From Chloroflexota bacterium (GTDB taxonomy: Bacteria; Chloroflexota; Anaerolineae; Caldilineales; Caldilineaceae), in assembly GCA_016861025.1 (NCBI GenBank), contig BOKO01000017.1, forward strand, positions 1-64,000: a stretch of DNA of 64,000 bases. The letters are read 5' to 3'. The position numbers and the translations under genes were made by a program. Of the stretch, positions 1 through 8,673 are shown piece after piece. Within the stretch, counting starts at the first letter, position 1; the number at the start of each line of letters is the position of its first letter. The notes under the pieces are model-generated. The model was not told the DNA's origin and ran no database searches. It saw only the letters and a program-made list of their open reading frames with translations.

Positions 1-51
1 CCATTTCAGCAAGTCGTCGCACAAGCAGTATACGAGTATAATGTTGGTGTC

Positions 52-111
52 CATGGAGTTCTCCGTTGCCTGTCTTGGTTTGCAGACCTGTAACAGTAAC
101 GGAACTCCATG
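52..111. repeat. imperfect inverted repeat
   Basis: CATGGAGTT (52-60) pairs with AACTCCATG (103-111), and the inner CCGTT/AACGG can also pair past a 2-base bulge. The loop is about 30 bases. It lies downstream of the small membrane protein gene on the minus strand and could be its transcript end, but there is no clear T-run. The first 146 bases hold no gene I can support. Confidence 0.35.
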
Positions 112-146
112 ACATTTTCAACTCACCCTCAAGGTAGCAACTTGGG

Positions 147-557
147 TTAACTTACGAAAAATTCACAATCTGACAAGTCCGTCTGATAATGAAAATGACG
201 TGCAACTGATTCGTTTTCAAAGTGATAATTGTCTAAAGAGGCTGGAAACTCGCCACTCCGCAGCCTCTCCTCATAAGCGTAGGTGACAATTGCTGCTGCT
301 TCATTTTGTAAGCGCCACAATCGACCTGCTAGCCAGAATTGGTAAGGAATGATCAGCAGCGCCAATGTCAAAATTCCTATCAGGGCAGTGCTTGGGTAAC
401 GAAATGCAAGTGCAATGAAAATAGCATTCAAGGTGATTGCTGCAAAATATAGCATGCGAAAGACTTCTCCCAGGGTCTGAAACGCAAGCAGCGCACTCAG
501 AAGTTCCAGCAACATCACAATACACAAGAAGAGTATGAAAAGTGGTCTACACTTCAT
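147..557 (-). CDS. small multi-pass membrane protein, unknown function
   Basis: I do not recognise this 136-residue protein. Three hydrophobic segments fill residues about 4-85, followed by a soluble tail of about 50 residues with an acidic/aromatic composition and a 'SGEFPASLDNY' stretch reminiscent of small prepilin-like or secretory proteins. The start ATG at 557 is chosen because AAAGGAG sits 6 bases upstream; an ATG six codons earlier lacks this spacing. The base composition is clearly more AT-rich than the genes from 1.5 kb onward, which together with the isolated position suggests an accessory gene. Confidence 0.6.
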   Translation of the reverse strand: MKCRPLFILFLCIVMLLELLSALLAFQTLGEVFRMLYFAAITLNAIFIALAFRYPSTALIGILTLALLIIPYQFWLAGRLWRLQNEAAAIVTYAYEERLRSGEFPASLDNYHFENESVARHFHYQTDLSDCEFFVS

Positions 558-637
558 TTCGATCTCCTTTGCCAATGTTTATTCTTAAAACAGAATTTCT
601 GCGCCGGATATGCCAAGTATGAAAGGAATATCCCCTC

Positions 638-699
638 AGTTCACACATCTCACGACCAGCGCAAATAGCTATTTGCGCTGGTCGTGAGATGTGTGAACT
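638..699. repeat. perfect 62-bp palindrome
   Basis: Two 31-base arms meet with no spacer: 638-668 is the exact reverse complement of 669-699. It occupies the gap between two minus-strand genes (576-929). It could form a very stable hairpin in RNA, but no T-run follows on either strand, so a plain intrinsic terminator is not shown. The rest of this 354-base gap shows no gene. Confidence 0.9.
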
Positions 700-929
700 C
701 TATTTACATTACCTCGTTTTGCTTATGGCTTAAGTAGAACGTCAGGCCAGCTTGCTTCAGCACTGGTCGTCGTATTAACCTAGTAGACAGAAACGCCAGG
801 ATAGCAACATGTTGAATAGCTGCTGTGCGACTTCATCTCAACACGGCAGCCATTGTTTACCTTTAAGTCCCGATTGTTACCCCATGAATACCGGTAAATT
901 CCATCAATAATTTGGCTCGGTAGTTGACC

Positions 930-1280
930 TCAGATCAAGGCGTTGCTAGTTTCTGGTTTGACTGAAAAACCGTAGGTCTTTGTCGCACCAAACATGATCC
1001 ACTTCACCTCGCCTCTCTCCCAAAGCGCGGGTGGCATACAAACACCAGCAGGCTCTATCACAGTATAATCTGGTTCTATCTCTGGTGTCTCAGCGTTAAT
1101 TCGATAGTGCTTCCACTCTCCGGTTTGCTCACTTGGAGATGAAGGATTCTGCACATACGGCAGAAAAATCCTCTGTGATGAAGGTGTCTCTTGATTTTCA
1201 TCTTGTGCATATACAGTAGAGAGACAGAGCGCGGATAACACGAGACCAAACAATAGACTTAGTACGCGGTGCGTCATCAT
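930..1280 (-). CDS. small secreted protein, unknown function
   Basis: This 116-residue protein begins with a signal peptide: positive N-end, hydrophobic core at residues 6-22, and a likely cleavage after 'VYA' near residue 25. The mature part is polar and contains 'RIFLPYVQNP', a short motif resembling the 'LPLV' type segment often seen after the signal peptide of Chloroflexota exported proteins (recollection, not a search). No enzyme domain is visible. AAAGAG lies a few bases before two adjacent ATG codons. AT-rich like its left neighbour. Confidence 0.55.
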   Translation of the reverse strand: MMTHRVLSLLFGLVLSALCLSTVYAQDENQETPSSQRIFLPYVQNPSSPSEQTGEWKHYRINAETPEIEPDYTVIEPAGVCMPPALWERGEVKWIMFGATKTYGFSVKPETSNALI

Positions 1281-1508
1281 AAACTCTTTTTACTTTGTGA
1301 ATAACAAACGATTGAATAAACTAAAACTATCTTTTCATCAATAGGAGTTTCTCGCCACGTTAGAAAAACCAGTAGTTTATTGCGGCTTTTTGCAGGTTTG
1401 GGTTGCGTAAATTGCCAGGTCGGAGTTTACTGATGGGGTGATGCTTCCTGCTCGCTCTTTCTATACACATTTGCTTAGGTCCGCGGAATCCAGGATTTGA
1501 GACAACAG

Positions 1509-2348
1509 ATGAACATCCTTATTGAAAATGACTGGATCGGAGAGATTCCTTTGCTCTGCGCCGTACCCAGCGCAACCGCCAACGCGCCGCTCGTCTTCTA
1601 CATTCACGGCTACGGCAGCGGCAAGGAAAGCGGGCTGGCGCTTGCCTATCAACTGGCGAGAGCGGGGTTTTTCGTTGTCAGCTTTGATGCGCAGTGGCAC
1701 GGCGAGCGCTTCGACGACCGCATCTTCCGCGCGGCTGAGCCGGAGCTGGGTGGCGTCTATCCGCCGGAGACAGGGTTGGATGTGGGCGCCACGTTCTACC
1801 AGGTGATTGCCCACTGCCTGGACGACGTGCGCACGCTGCTCGATCATTTTGCCGGCGACCCGCGCATTGACGTGACGAGATGCGGCGTCACCGGTCATTC
1901 GATGGGCGCATACGCCAGCTTTTTAGTTTTCGCCAACTTCCCACAAATGCACGCCGCCGTCCCGATGATGGGGATTCCTGATTTCGACCGGCGCTGGCAG
2001 GACATCCTCGACGAGTGTGCCTACTCCAACGCGGCGTGGGCGGCAGCCATCGCGACTCAGTCAGCCGTGACGCAGCAGCACAGCGCGTTGATTCGGTCGA
2101 TCAACCCGTATCCGCTGCTGCCGGCGGCGGCGCCGCGTGCGCTGCTGATGATGAACGGTGACTTTGACTGCGACCAGCCCAAATCGTACTCGATCGCTGC
2201 GTACCGCGAATTGAGACCGGCCTGGGCGGCGCACCCGGAGAAGCTGAAGCTCAACATCTACCCAGCCGGCCACACCATCACGGCAGAGATGGAGCGTGAC
2301 GTAGTGGCCTGCTTCGTGACACATCTGGAGCCAGGGTCAAGTGTGTGA
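1509..2348 (+). CDS. alpha/beta hydrolase (esterase-like)
   Basis: A 279-residue serine hydrolase of the alpha/beta fold, of the dienelactone hydrolase/prolyl oligopeptidase-like type. Visible are the oxyanion-loop motif HGYG (33-36), the nucleophile elbow GHSMGAY with Ser131, and a C-terminal 'AGHT' whose His255 should complete the triad; the Asp is probably in 'NGDFDCD' near residue 200. No signal peptide, so cytoplasmic. The substrate cannot be read from sequence. A TTG at 1497 in frame gives four more residues; the ATG at 1509 is preferred because similarity to the fold starts there. It stands alone, convergent with the ABC importer operon. Confidence 0.85.
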   Translation: MNILIENDWIGEIPLLCAVPSATANAPLVFYIHGYGSGKESGLALAYQLARAGFFVVSFDAQWHGERFDDRIFRAAEPELGGVYPPETGLDVGATFYQVIAHCLDDVRTLLDHFAGDPRIDVTRCGVTGHSMGAYASFLVFANFPQMHAAVPMMGIPDFDRRWQDILDECAYSNAAWAAAIATQSAVTQQHSALIRSINPYPLLPAAAPRALLMMNGDFDCDQPKSYSIAAYRELRPAWAAHPEKLKLNIYPAGHTITAEMERDVVACFVTHLEPGSSV

Positions 2349-2361
2349 GGCGCCGGGCGTG

Positions 2362-2577
2362 CTATTTGCGCCCAAAGAGGAAGTAGCTGATCGGCCCGAT
2401 ATAGTTGACGAAGGCCGCCATCACCCACCAGAGCTTGCGCCCACGAATCTGCTCTGCGGGCCGCCGGCGAATGTCGGCAAGCGCCGCTACGAGCAGGCTT
2501 ACCTGGATGATGGCAAGCAGAATGCCGGAGATTCTCTGCCAGGGGCTGAGGTCTTGCCAACGTTTCTTTTCACTCAT
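2362..2577 (-). CDS. small PLDc_N-type membrane protein
   Basis: This 71-residue protein has two hydrophobic helices (about 18-34 and 50-68) separated by a basic loop. The second ends in 'NYIGPISYFLFGRK', the typical pattern of the phospholipase D N-terminal membrane domain (PLDc_N), which occurs alone in many small bacterial proteins of unknown role. ATG at 2577 has AAAGGGG 7 bases upstream. It follows the OppC-type permease by 26 bases and is probably the last gene of that operon; whether it works with the transporter is unknown. Confidence 0.75.
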   Translation of the reverse strand: MSEKKRWQDLSPWQRISGILLAIIQVSLLVAALADIRRRPAEQIRGRKLWWVMAAFVNYIGPISYFLFGRK

Positions 2578-2603
2578 GGTGAAACCCCTTTCCGCAGCCA
2601 GCG

Positions 2604-3545
2604 CTACGAACGCTGGCGCACATCCAAGGCGTCGCGCAAGCCGTCGCCGAGCAGGTTGAAGCCAAGCACGGTCAGGATCAGCGCAATGCCGGGAAAGACG
2701 ATCAGGTGCGGCGCCGTGAAGACCTGGTTGCGTTCCTGCCCGATCATCGAACCCCACTCCGGCGTCGGCGGCTGCGCGCCCAATCCAAGAAACGAAAGCG
2801 CGGCGGCGTCGAGGATGGCGACAGCGATGCCAAGCGTACCCTGCACAATCAGCGGCGTCAGTGCATTGGGCAAAATGTTGCTGAACAGGATGCGGCCCGA
2901 CGGCACACCGATCGAGCGATCCGCCATGACATAATCCTGCTGTTTGATCGAGAGGACGCTGGAGCGCATGATGCGTGCATACACCGGAATGCTCACAATG
3001 CCGATTGCCAGCAGTGTGTTGATCAGCCCTGGCCCCAGCACAGTGACAATGGCGATCGCCAGGATCAAACTGGGGAAAGCCAGCATGATGTCCATCAGCC
3101 CCATGATGATGCTGTCGGTCCAACCGCCGATGTATGCAGAAATCGCGCCCAGAAATGAGCCGATCAAGATCGCAAAGCCCACCGACACGATGCCCACCAT
3201 CAGCGACAGCCGCGCGCCGTAGAGGATGCGGCTGTACAGATCGCGCACGTTGCCGTCGGTTCCAAAGAAGTGCTGTGGTTGGTCGGTCGGGCAGCCAAGC
3301 AGGTGAATGCAAGGACCTTGCCGCTTTTGCACATTTTCCACGCCGATCAGCGATTTGGTTGGATCGTGCGTCGCCAAAACCGGGGCAAAGACCGCGACGA
3401 AGATCAGCGCCGCCAGGATGATCATGCCGACGATGGCGGAGCGGCGGTGGAACAGCCGCCGCAGCGCCGTGCTCCATAGACCGCGTGGCTTGGTGTTGAA
3501 GATCGGTTCGACTGCGGTGGGGGCGGTTGCTGCGCTTGTGCTCAT
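2604..3545 (-). CDS. peptide/nickel-type ABC transporter permease (DppC/OppC type)
   Basis: A 313-residue inner-membrane permease with a proline/threonine-rich cytoplasmic N-end, one TM segment at about 38-60, a periplasmic stretch and five further TM segments forming the BPD_transp_1 domain. The EAA loop is seen around 'NILPNALTPLIV', followed by the family signature 'LSFLGLGAQPPTPEWG'. It pairs with the DppB-type permease just upstream (22-base gap) and the binding protein before that. No ATPase gene follows. Substrate unknown: the family imports oligopeptides, nickel, or sugars/glycosides. Confidence 0.93.
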   Translation of the reverse strand: MSTSAATAPTAVEPIFNTKPRGLWSTALRRLFHRRSAIVGMIILAALIFVAVFAPVLATHDPTKSLIGVENVQKRQGPCIHLLGCPTDQPQHFFGTDGNVRDLYSRILYGARLSLMVGIVSVGFAILIGSFLGAISAYIGGWTDSIIMGLMDIMLAFPSLILAIAIVTVLGPGLINTLLAIGIVSIPVYARIMRSSVLSIKQQDYVMADRSIGVPSGRILFSNILPNALTPLIVQGTLGIAVAILDAAALSFLGLGAQPPTPEWGSMIGQERNQVFTAPHLIVFPGIALILTVLGFNLLGDGLRDALDVRQRS

Positions 3546-3567
3546 GGCTGCTTACTCGTGCGCCGGC

Positions 3568-4644
3568 TCAACCCAGGCGAATGCGCGGGTCGAGGATGGC
3601 ATAGGAAATATCGACCAACAGATTGACAACGACATAGGTGAACGCAATCACCAGCGTAAAGCCTTGAATCACGCCATAATCGCGCGAGGAGATCGCATCG
3701 AACATCGTGCGCCCAACTCCGGTCAAACCGAAAATTGTCTCGGTCAGGACGGCGCCGCTCAATAACCCGCCCAGCGACAGACCGACGACAGTCACCACCG
3801 GCAGCAGTGCATTGCGCATGGCGTGACGGAAGACGACGTTGCTCTCGTTGAGTCCCTTGGCGCGCGCCGTGCGCATGTAGTCCAGGCTCATCACTTCGAG
3901 CAGGCTGGAGCGCGTCATGCGCGCAATCACCGACATCGGAATGGTCGAGAGCACCAACACCGGCAGGATCAGGTGGCGCGCGGCGTCGGCGAACAGCCGC
4001 CAGTTCCACGTCAGCAGCCCGTTGATCACATACATTTGCGACAGAAAATCAAGCAACCCGCGTGCGGGCCCGCCCAGGTCGGGCATACCCCAGGCGACCG
4101 CAATCGGCTGCACACGCACGCCGGCGGTCAGGCGTCCCGAAGGCGGCAACGCAAACGGCGTGTCCTTGAGCACAACGGCGAACAGATACGCCGACAGCAG
4201 CCCCAACACAAACACCGGAATCGACACGCCGAGATTGGCGAAAATCATGGTGAAGACATCCACCGGTGAGTTCTGCCAGTACGCAGCGATGACGCCTAAG
4301 ATCACGCCGAAGATCGTGGCGACCAGCAGCGAGAGCAACGCCAGCTCGATGGTGACAGGCAGGCGCTCCATCAACATCTGCGTCACGGGGCGGCCAAAGC
4401 GCATCGAATCGCCCAGGTCGCCGGTGACGACGCGCCCCAGATAATAGCCAAACTGGATGACGGGCGGCTGGTCAAGACCGTAGCGCTTAAAGAACGCGTC
4501 GCACACCTCATCCGTCGCCTTTTCGCCCAACATGGCGCGGCACGGGTCGCCGGGAATCAGGCGATTGAGGATAAAGGTGATGAACAGGATGCCAAGCAGG
4601 ACAGGAATGGCGAGCGCAACTCGCCGGGCAATGTAGCGTATCAA
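3568..4644 (-). CDS. peptide/nickel-type ABC transporter permease (DppB/OppB type)
   Basis: A 358-residue permease. Residues 1-100 carry the conserved DppB N-terminal TM segment and 'RLIPGDPCRAMLG'; a TM bundle follows. The EAA loop 'RTARAKGLNESNVVFRHAMRNA' region is typical, and the C-end 'DISYAILDPRIRLG' is the usual OppB ending. A longer than usual periplasmic insert lies near residues 155-215. Second gene of the operon; a 33-base hairpin separates it from the binding protein gene. Confidence 0.93.
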   Translation of the reverse strand: MIRYIARRVALAIPVLLGILFITFILNRLIPGDPCRAMLGEKATDEVCDAFFKRYGLDQPPVIQFGYYLGRVVTGDLGDSMRFGRPVTQMLMERLPVTIELALLSLLVATIFGVILGVIAAYWQNSPVDVFTMIFANLGVSIPVFVLGLLSAYLFAVVLKDTPFALPPSGRLTAGVRVQPIAVAWGMPDLGGPARGLLDFLSQMYVINGLLTWNWRLFADAARHLILPVLVLSTIPMSVIARMTRSSLLEVMSLDYMRTARAKGLNESNVVFRHAMRNALLPVVTVVGLSLGGLLSGAVLTETIFGLTGVGRTMFDAISSRDYGVIQGFTLVIAFTYVVVNLLVDISYAILDPRIRLG

Positions 4645-4666
4645 GGTTGGTTCTTATGATTGACAG

Positions 4667-4699
4667 GGCGACAGCCATCCCGTAGGGATGGCTGTCGCC
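4667..4699 (-). other. intercistronic hairpin between binding protein and permease genes
   Basis: GGCGACAGCCATCCC (4667-4681) and its exact reverse complement (4685-4699) form a 15-bp stem with a 3-base loop. It lies 14 bases after the binding protein stop codon and before the permease start. In the malE-malF style of operon, such stems protect the abundant upstream message and lower expression of downstream permeases; that role here is inference. No T-run follows, so it is not a strong terminator. Confidence 0.8.
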
Positions 4700-4713
4700 G
4701 CCGGATGCTATGT

Positions 4714-6414
4714 CTACTCTGCGTTCAAGAAGCCGCCGAAGAGACCCGGGAAGTAGGTGAAGCTGCCGTCGCGCCCGACATGCAGCGGGTGCGAAGCATC
4801 CCACTGCACGACATACGACAGCACCACATCGTTGGCGTCAAGCGTGGCGCCGTTGTGGAAGGTGACGCCGTCGCGCAGCGTGAAGACCCACTCGGTCAGA
4901 TCAGCGTTGGCTTCCCACTCCTTCGCCAGCGAGGCAACCACGTCACCGGTGCCCGGTTCGTAGGCAAGCAGCGACTCCATCACCTGCTCACACGCACGCA
5001 GCGCCTCGCCGTCGGTTTCGTCGGCGCAGTAGAGACCCGCCGGCTCGCCGTTCTGCAGCCAGACAAAGGTGTCGCGCCCACCGGGGTTCATCAAGCCGAA
5101 CTGCTCGGCGCCGATGTCAGAGGCGTAGGCCCCCTCGACATCCGCCTTGAACGCTGCACCGTTGCCGCCATGCGCCACTGGGATCATCGGCACATGCTGC
5201 TTGATTAGCTCGTTCGCCTGATCGTACCAGGGCTGCCGTTCTGCCGGGTCAGCTTTAGTGGCGCCTTGCGCCAGCGCTTCCCAAATGTCGGGGAAGCCAT
5301 TGCCGAACTGCGCCGAGGAGCCGGGCCCGAAATGGAAGTCAAGGAAGTTGGTGGCGTCCGGGTAGTCTGCGCCCCAACCCAACAGATGGAAGCCGTCGAT
5401 CTCGCCGCGGTCTGCCGCATCGAGGAACGCGCCGGACTCCATGACCACGATCTCAGCCGTCACGCCGATGTCGGCAAGCTGCGCCTGGATATCCTGGGCG
5501 ACGATGCCAGGGTTGGGCAGGTAGCCGCGCACCACGTCGCGATAGGTGATGGTCGTCTTGAAGCCAGGCAGGACGCCTTCTTCTTCTAGAATCTGCTTTG
5601 CCATATCCGGGTTGTACTCGTACCAGTCCAGCCCATCGGTGTAACCGAAGATCGACGGCGGCATAAACTGCGTCGCCACCGACGAACCCGGCGGGTAGAA
5701 GTTGTCGACAATGCGATTGCGGTCGATTGCCATGGCAAACGCCTGGCGCACGCGCTCGTTGTCAAACGGCGGATAGGTGTTGTTCATGCCGATATAGAAG
5801 ATGTTGGTGCCGCTGCGCTGTTTCAGTTGCAGATTTGGGTCCGCCTCGATCACAGCAAAATCATCGGGACCAGGGTTGTCGATTCCGTCGACGGTGCCGG
5901 CTTGCAGCTCGACCAGACGCTGCGCACTTTCGGCGCTCCAGCGGAAGACCAGGGTCTGCGGAATCGCCTTTTCGCCCCAATAATTCTCGTTGCGCTCAAA
6001 GATGATCTGGTCGCCGCGCAGCCAGTCGACGAACTTGTAGCGACCGGTGCCGTTCGGCTTCTCGATCAATTCGCCGCCGCCGCCGGTGGCTTCCAGGTAG
6101 TCGGCGTCGTTGATGGCAAATGAGGAGAAAGCCACCTTTGCCGGAAACGCCGGGTCTGGCTGACAGAGGGTGAACTTGACCGTCATCTCGTCGACGGCTT
6201 CGATGGACTTGAACAGTCCGCCGTAGTCACAGTTTTCGGCGGACATTGCCATCGGCTCAAAGGGGCCGGCCGGGGCAGCGGCTTGTGGGGCGGCTGCCTG
6301 CGGGGCAGGCGCCTGTGGGGCGGCGCCCGTCTCCGCAGCCGGCGCAGCACATCCTGCCAACAAGCCCAGCAACACCAGGATGCTCATGATGAGCGAAATC
6401 TTGCGCGTTTGCAT
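4714..6414 (-). CDS. ABC transporter substrate-binding lipoprotein (SBP_bac_5), circularly permuted order
   Basis: A 566-residue extracellular lipoprotein: hydrophobic signal with lipobox LLAGC (Cys22) and an Ala/Pro/Gln linker to about residue 52. The mature sequence starts in what is normally the middle of the DppA/OppA fold ('KSIEAVDEMTVKFTL', 69-83), runs to the usual C-terminal segment (about 440), and then carries the usual N-terminal segment at 443-566, including 'LAKEWEANADLTEWVFTLRD' and 'FHNGATLDANDVVLSY'. The downstream neighbour at 8674-10488 has the normal order, which makes the difference plain. AAGGAG precedes the ATG. First gene of its operon, so it sets the substrate (unknown, probably peptides or a related solute). 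Confidence 0.9.
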   Translation of the reverse strand: MQTRKISLIMSILVLLGLLAGCAAPAAETGAAPQAPAPQAAAPQAAAPAGPFEPMAMSAENCDYGGLFKSIEAVDEMTVKFTLCQPDPAFPAKVAFSSFAINDADYLEATGGGGELIEKPNGTGRYKFVDWLRGDQIIFERNENYWGEKAIPQTLVFRWSAESAQRLVELQAGTVDGIDNPGPDDFAVIEADPNLQLKQRSGTNIFYIGMNNTYPPFDNERVRQAFAMAIDRNRIVDNFYPPGSSVATQFMPPSIFGYTDGLDWYEYNPDMAKQILEEEGVLPGFKTTITYRDVVRGYLPNPGIVAQDIQAQLADIGVTAEIVVMESGAFLDAADRGEIDGFHLLGWGADYPDATNFLDFHFGPGSSAQFGNGFPDIWEALAQGATKADPAERQPWYDQANELIKQHVPMIPVAHGGNGAAFKADVEGAYASDIGAEQFGLMNPGGRDTFVWLQNGEPAGLYCADETDGEALRACEQVMESLLAYEPGTGDVVASLAKEWEANADLTEWVFTLRDGVTFHNGATLDANDVVLSYVVQWDASHPLHVGRDGSFTYFPGLFGGFLNAE

Positions 6415-6572
6415 AGACGCTCCTTATGTAAGATGATGGAAATGAGAGTAAGAAACCCGAAGTTGCGCGTGCAACTTATCGTTACTTATAAACGACGTGG
6501 GTAAATGAAGCAAATTATCTGGGAGAACATAGCCCGCACCGGCGCACATCCTGCCACTGGCGCAGCAATCAA

Positions 6573-7508
6573 CTACTGCCGCTGGCGCGGGTCGAGTGCG
6601 TCGCGCAGACCGTCGCCCATGAAGTTGATGGCGAGGATCGTCACCGAGATCAGAATGCCGGGGAACATGACCATCCACGGCGCTTTGACCATGTAGTTGC
6701 GGTTTTCATAGAGCAAGCTGCCCCAGGTCGGCACATCGGGCGGAAAGCCAAGCCCCAGGAAGGAGAGGGTTGATTCGGTCAGGATGGCGCTGGCGACCGA
6801 GAGTGTGGCGGCCACGATGATGATCGCCATCGTGTTGGGCAGGATGTGTCGCCACATGATCGAGCTGCTGTGGACGCCGACATTCACAGCGGCTTCGACA
6901 AACTCCTTGCGCTTGAGCGACAGCACCGAGCCGCGCACCATGCGCGCCGTGGGCATCCAGCCAAAGATACCGATAATGGTGACGACCATCAAGAATGCGC
7001 CTGCCTCCAGCCCGAAGCGCATGCGCAGCGGGTCGCGGAAGAGCGACATCGCCACCAGCAGCAGCGGAATCTGGGGCAATGTGAGCATCATATCGGTGAA
7101 GCGCATCAGGACATTGTCGAGCTTGCTGACATAGCCGGCGAGCAACCCGACCGTCGAACCGACCAGCATCGCGATCAACATCGCCGCCATGCCAACCGAC
7201 AGCGAAATGCGCCCACCGTAGATGCAGCGCGCCAGCATGTCTCGCCCCAGGTCGTCGGTGCCGAAAGGATGCGCCATCGACGGTGGCGCGCTGGCTTCGA
7301 GAATGTTGATCTGCTTGGGATCGACCGGATACAAAAAGGGGCCAGCCAGCACGCCGACCACGATCAGCACGATCAAGGTCAGACCCAGCACCGCCAGGCG
7401 GTTGCGGCGGAACTGCACCCAGGCGTCGCCCCACAAGGTGCGGTGCTTGCGTTTTGTCGCCGAACCGATTTCGAGTTTGGGTGTCGCCGTGCCAGCTGAA
7501 ATGCTCAT
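6573..7508 (-). CDS. peptide/nickel-type ABC transporter permease (DppC/OppC type)
   Basis: A 311-residue permease, same family as 2604-3545 but clearly diverged. An OppC_N TM segment lies at about 37-58, then the BPD_transp_1 domain with the EAA loop near 'RHILPNTMAIIIVA' and the signature 'LSFLGLGFPPDVPTWG'. It starts 11 bases after the DppB-type permease stop and is the last gene of the second importer operon. The gap to the next operon (6415-6572) contains that operon's start signals and no gene. Confidence 0.93.
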   Translation of the reverse strand: MSISAGTATPKLEIGSATKRKHRTLWGDAWVQFRRNRLAVLGLTLIVLIVVGVLAGPFLYPVDPKQINILEASAPPSMAHPFGTDDLGRDMLARCIYGGRISLSVGMAAMLIAMLVGSTVGLLAGYVSKLDNVLMRFTDMMLTLPQIPLLLVAMSLFRDPLRMRFGLEAGAFLMVVTIIGIFGWMPTARMVRGSVLSLKRKEFVEAAVNVGVHSSSIMWRHILPNTMAIIIVAATLSVASAILTESTLSFLGLGFPPDVPTWGSLLYENRNYMVKAPWMVMFPGILISVTILAINFMGDGLRDALDPRQRQ

Positions 7509-7519
7509 GGATAGCTGCC

Positions 7520-8536
7520 TCAGTTATAGCGAATACGCGGATCAAGGATGCCGTAGGCGATGTCGGCGATCAGGTTGAACACCACGACCAGCACCGCAAA
7601 GATCATCAACACCGTCTGCACCACCGGCAGGTCGTTGCTCTGAATCGAAATGATCAACAACTGGCCGATCCCATTGACGGCAAAGATCTGCTCAGTGACG
7701 ATGGCGCCGCCGAAGATGCCGGGGATGCCGAGCGCGATCAGCGTCACGACCGGGATCATGCTGTTGCGCACCACATGCCGCGTGACCACCATGCGTTCGG
7801 CAAGCCCTTTGGAGCGCGCCGTGCGCACATAGTCCTGACGCAAGTTCTCGATTGAAGAAGAGCGCGCAAAACGGCTGACAGTGGCGACCTGGAAAAACGC
7901 CAGCACCATCACCGGCATGATCATCTGTCGAAGCTGCTGAAGAAACGAATCAAAATCAGTCACGCGCAATGTCGTGTTGTAGAGTGACGGGAACCACCCC
8001 AACCACACCGCAAAAATTTGGATCACCAGCACGCCTGTGAAGAAGGTCGGCAACGAGAAGCCAATGACAGCAAGCACGCTCGACGCCTGGTCAAAGAAGG
8101 AATTCTGACGATAGGCGGCATAGACGCCGACCGGGACTGCGATCACGATAGAGAGCAAATATGCCAGCCCGACCACCCAGAGCGTCTGCGGCAGGCGCTC
8201 GAAGACCAGGTCGATCACCGGTTTGCCGCGCGCCGTCCACGAGGTGATGCGCAGCCGTCCTTCGGAATCCCCGATCGAGATGCCGGTCGCTTTCTCGAAT
8301 GCGTTGATCGGTTCGTTGATCATGAATTGCTGGAGCCAGCGCACATAGCGAATCGGCATCGGCTGATTCATGCCCAACGACTCGCGAATCTGCAATTTGA
8401 TCTCCATCGGGAGGCTTGGCGGCAAATTGGCCGTCGGGTCGCCTGGCGAAAGCGCCAGCAGTGCAAAAATCACGAAGCTGATGAACAGCAGAGTGGGGAT
8501 TGCGGTCAATATTCGACGCAGGATATAGGTTCCCAT
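7520..8536 (-). CDS. peptide/nickel-type ABC transporter permease (DppB/OppB type)
   Basis: A 338-residue permease starting 'MGTYILRRILTAIPTLLFIS', the standard OppB N-terminal TM. The periplasmic segment of about residues 45-120 includes 'ESLGMNQPMPIRYVRWL'. The EAA loop is at 'RTARSKGLAERMVVTRHVVRN' and the C-end is 'DIAYGILDPRIRYN'. It follows the second binding protein with a 137-base gap containing an 18-bp hairpin. Confidence 0.93.
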   Translation of the reverse strand: MGTYILRRILTAIPTLLFISFVIFALLALSPGDPTANLPPSLPMEIKLQIRESLGMNQPMPIRYVRWLQQFMINEPINAFEKATGISIGDSEGRLRITSWTARGKPVIDLVFERLPQTLWVVGLAYLLSIVIAVPVGVYAAYRQNSFFDQASSVLAVIGFSLPTFFTGVLVIQIFAVWLGWFPSLYNTTLRVTDFDSFLQQLRQMIMPVMVLAFFQVATVSRFARSSSIENLRQDYVRTARSKGLAERMVVTRHVVRNSMIPVVTLIALGIPGIFGGAIVTEQIFAVNGIGQLLIISIQSNDLPVVQTVLMIFAVLVVVFNLIADIAYGILDPRIRYN

Positions 8537-8614
8537 GCAGCGTCCTTACGTAGCCAACTTCCCTTGCTCATTTGAGCCAGCGCCGCTGTGGTGACGCGTT
8601 GAGCAGGATGGCGA

Positions 8615-8659
8615 GCTTTCCAGGGAGAGCGTGTCAACTTTACGCTCTCCCTGGAAAGC
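8615..8659 (-). other. intercistronic hairpin between second binding protein and permease genes
   Basis: An 18-bp perfect stem (8615-8632 with 8642-8659) closes a 9-base loop GTCAACTTT. It starts 14 bases after the binding protein stop, the same spacing as the unrelated-sequence hairpin in the neighbouring importer operon at 4667-4699. Likely an RNA stability or partial termination element (inference). Confidence 0.8.
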
Positions 8660-8673
8660 ATCGCAACGATACG

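Noticed and set aside
4714..6414. Assembly rearrangement as the cause of the permuted binding protein
   Set aside because: One uninterrupted frame with its own signal peptide, linker and Shine-Dalgarno contains all parts once; a misassembly would be expected to break the frame or duplicate a part. Reads would still be the final test.
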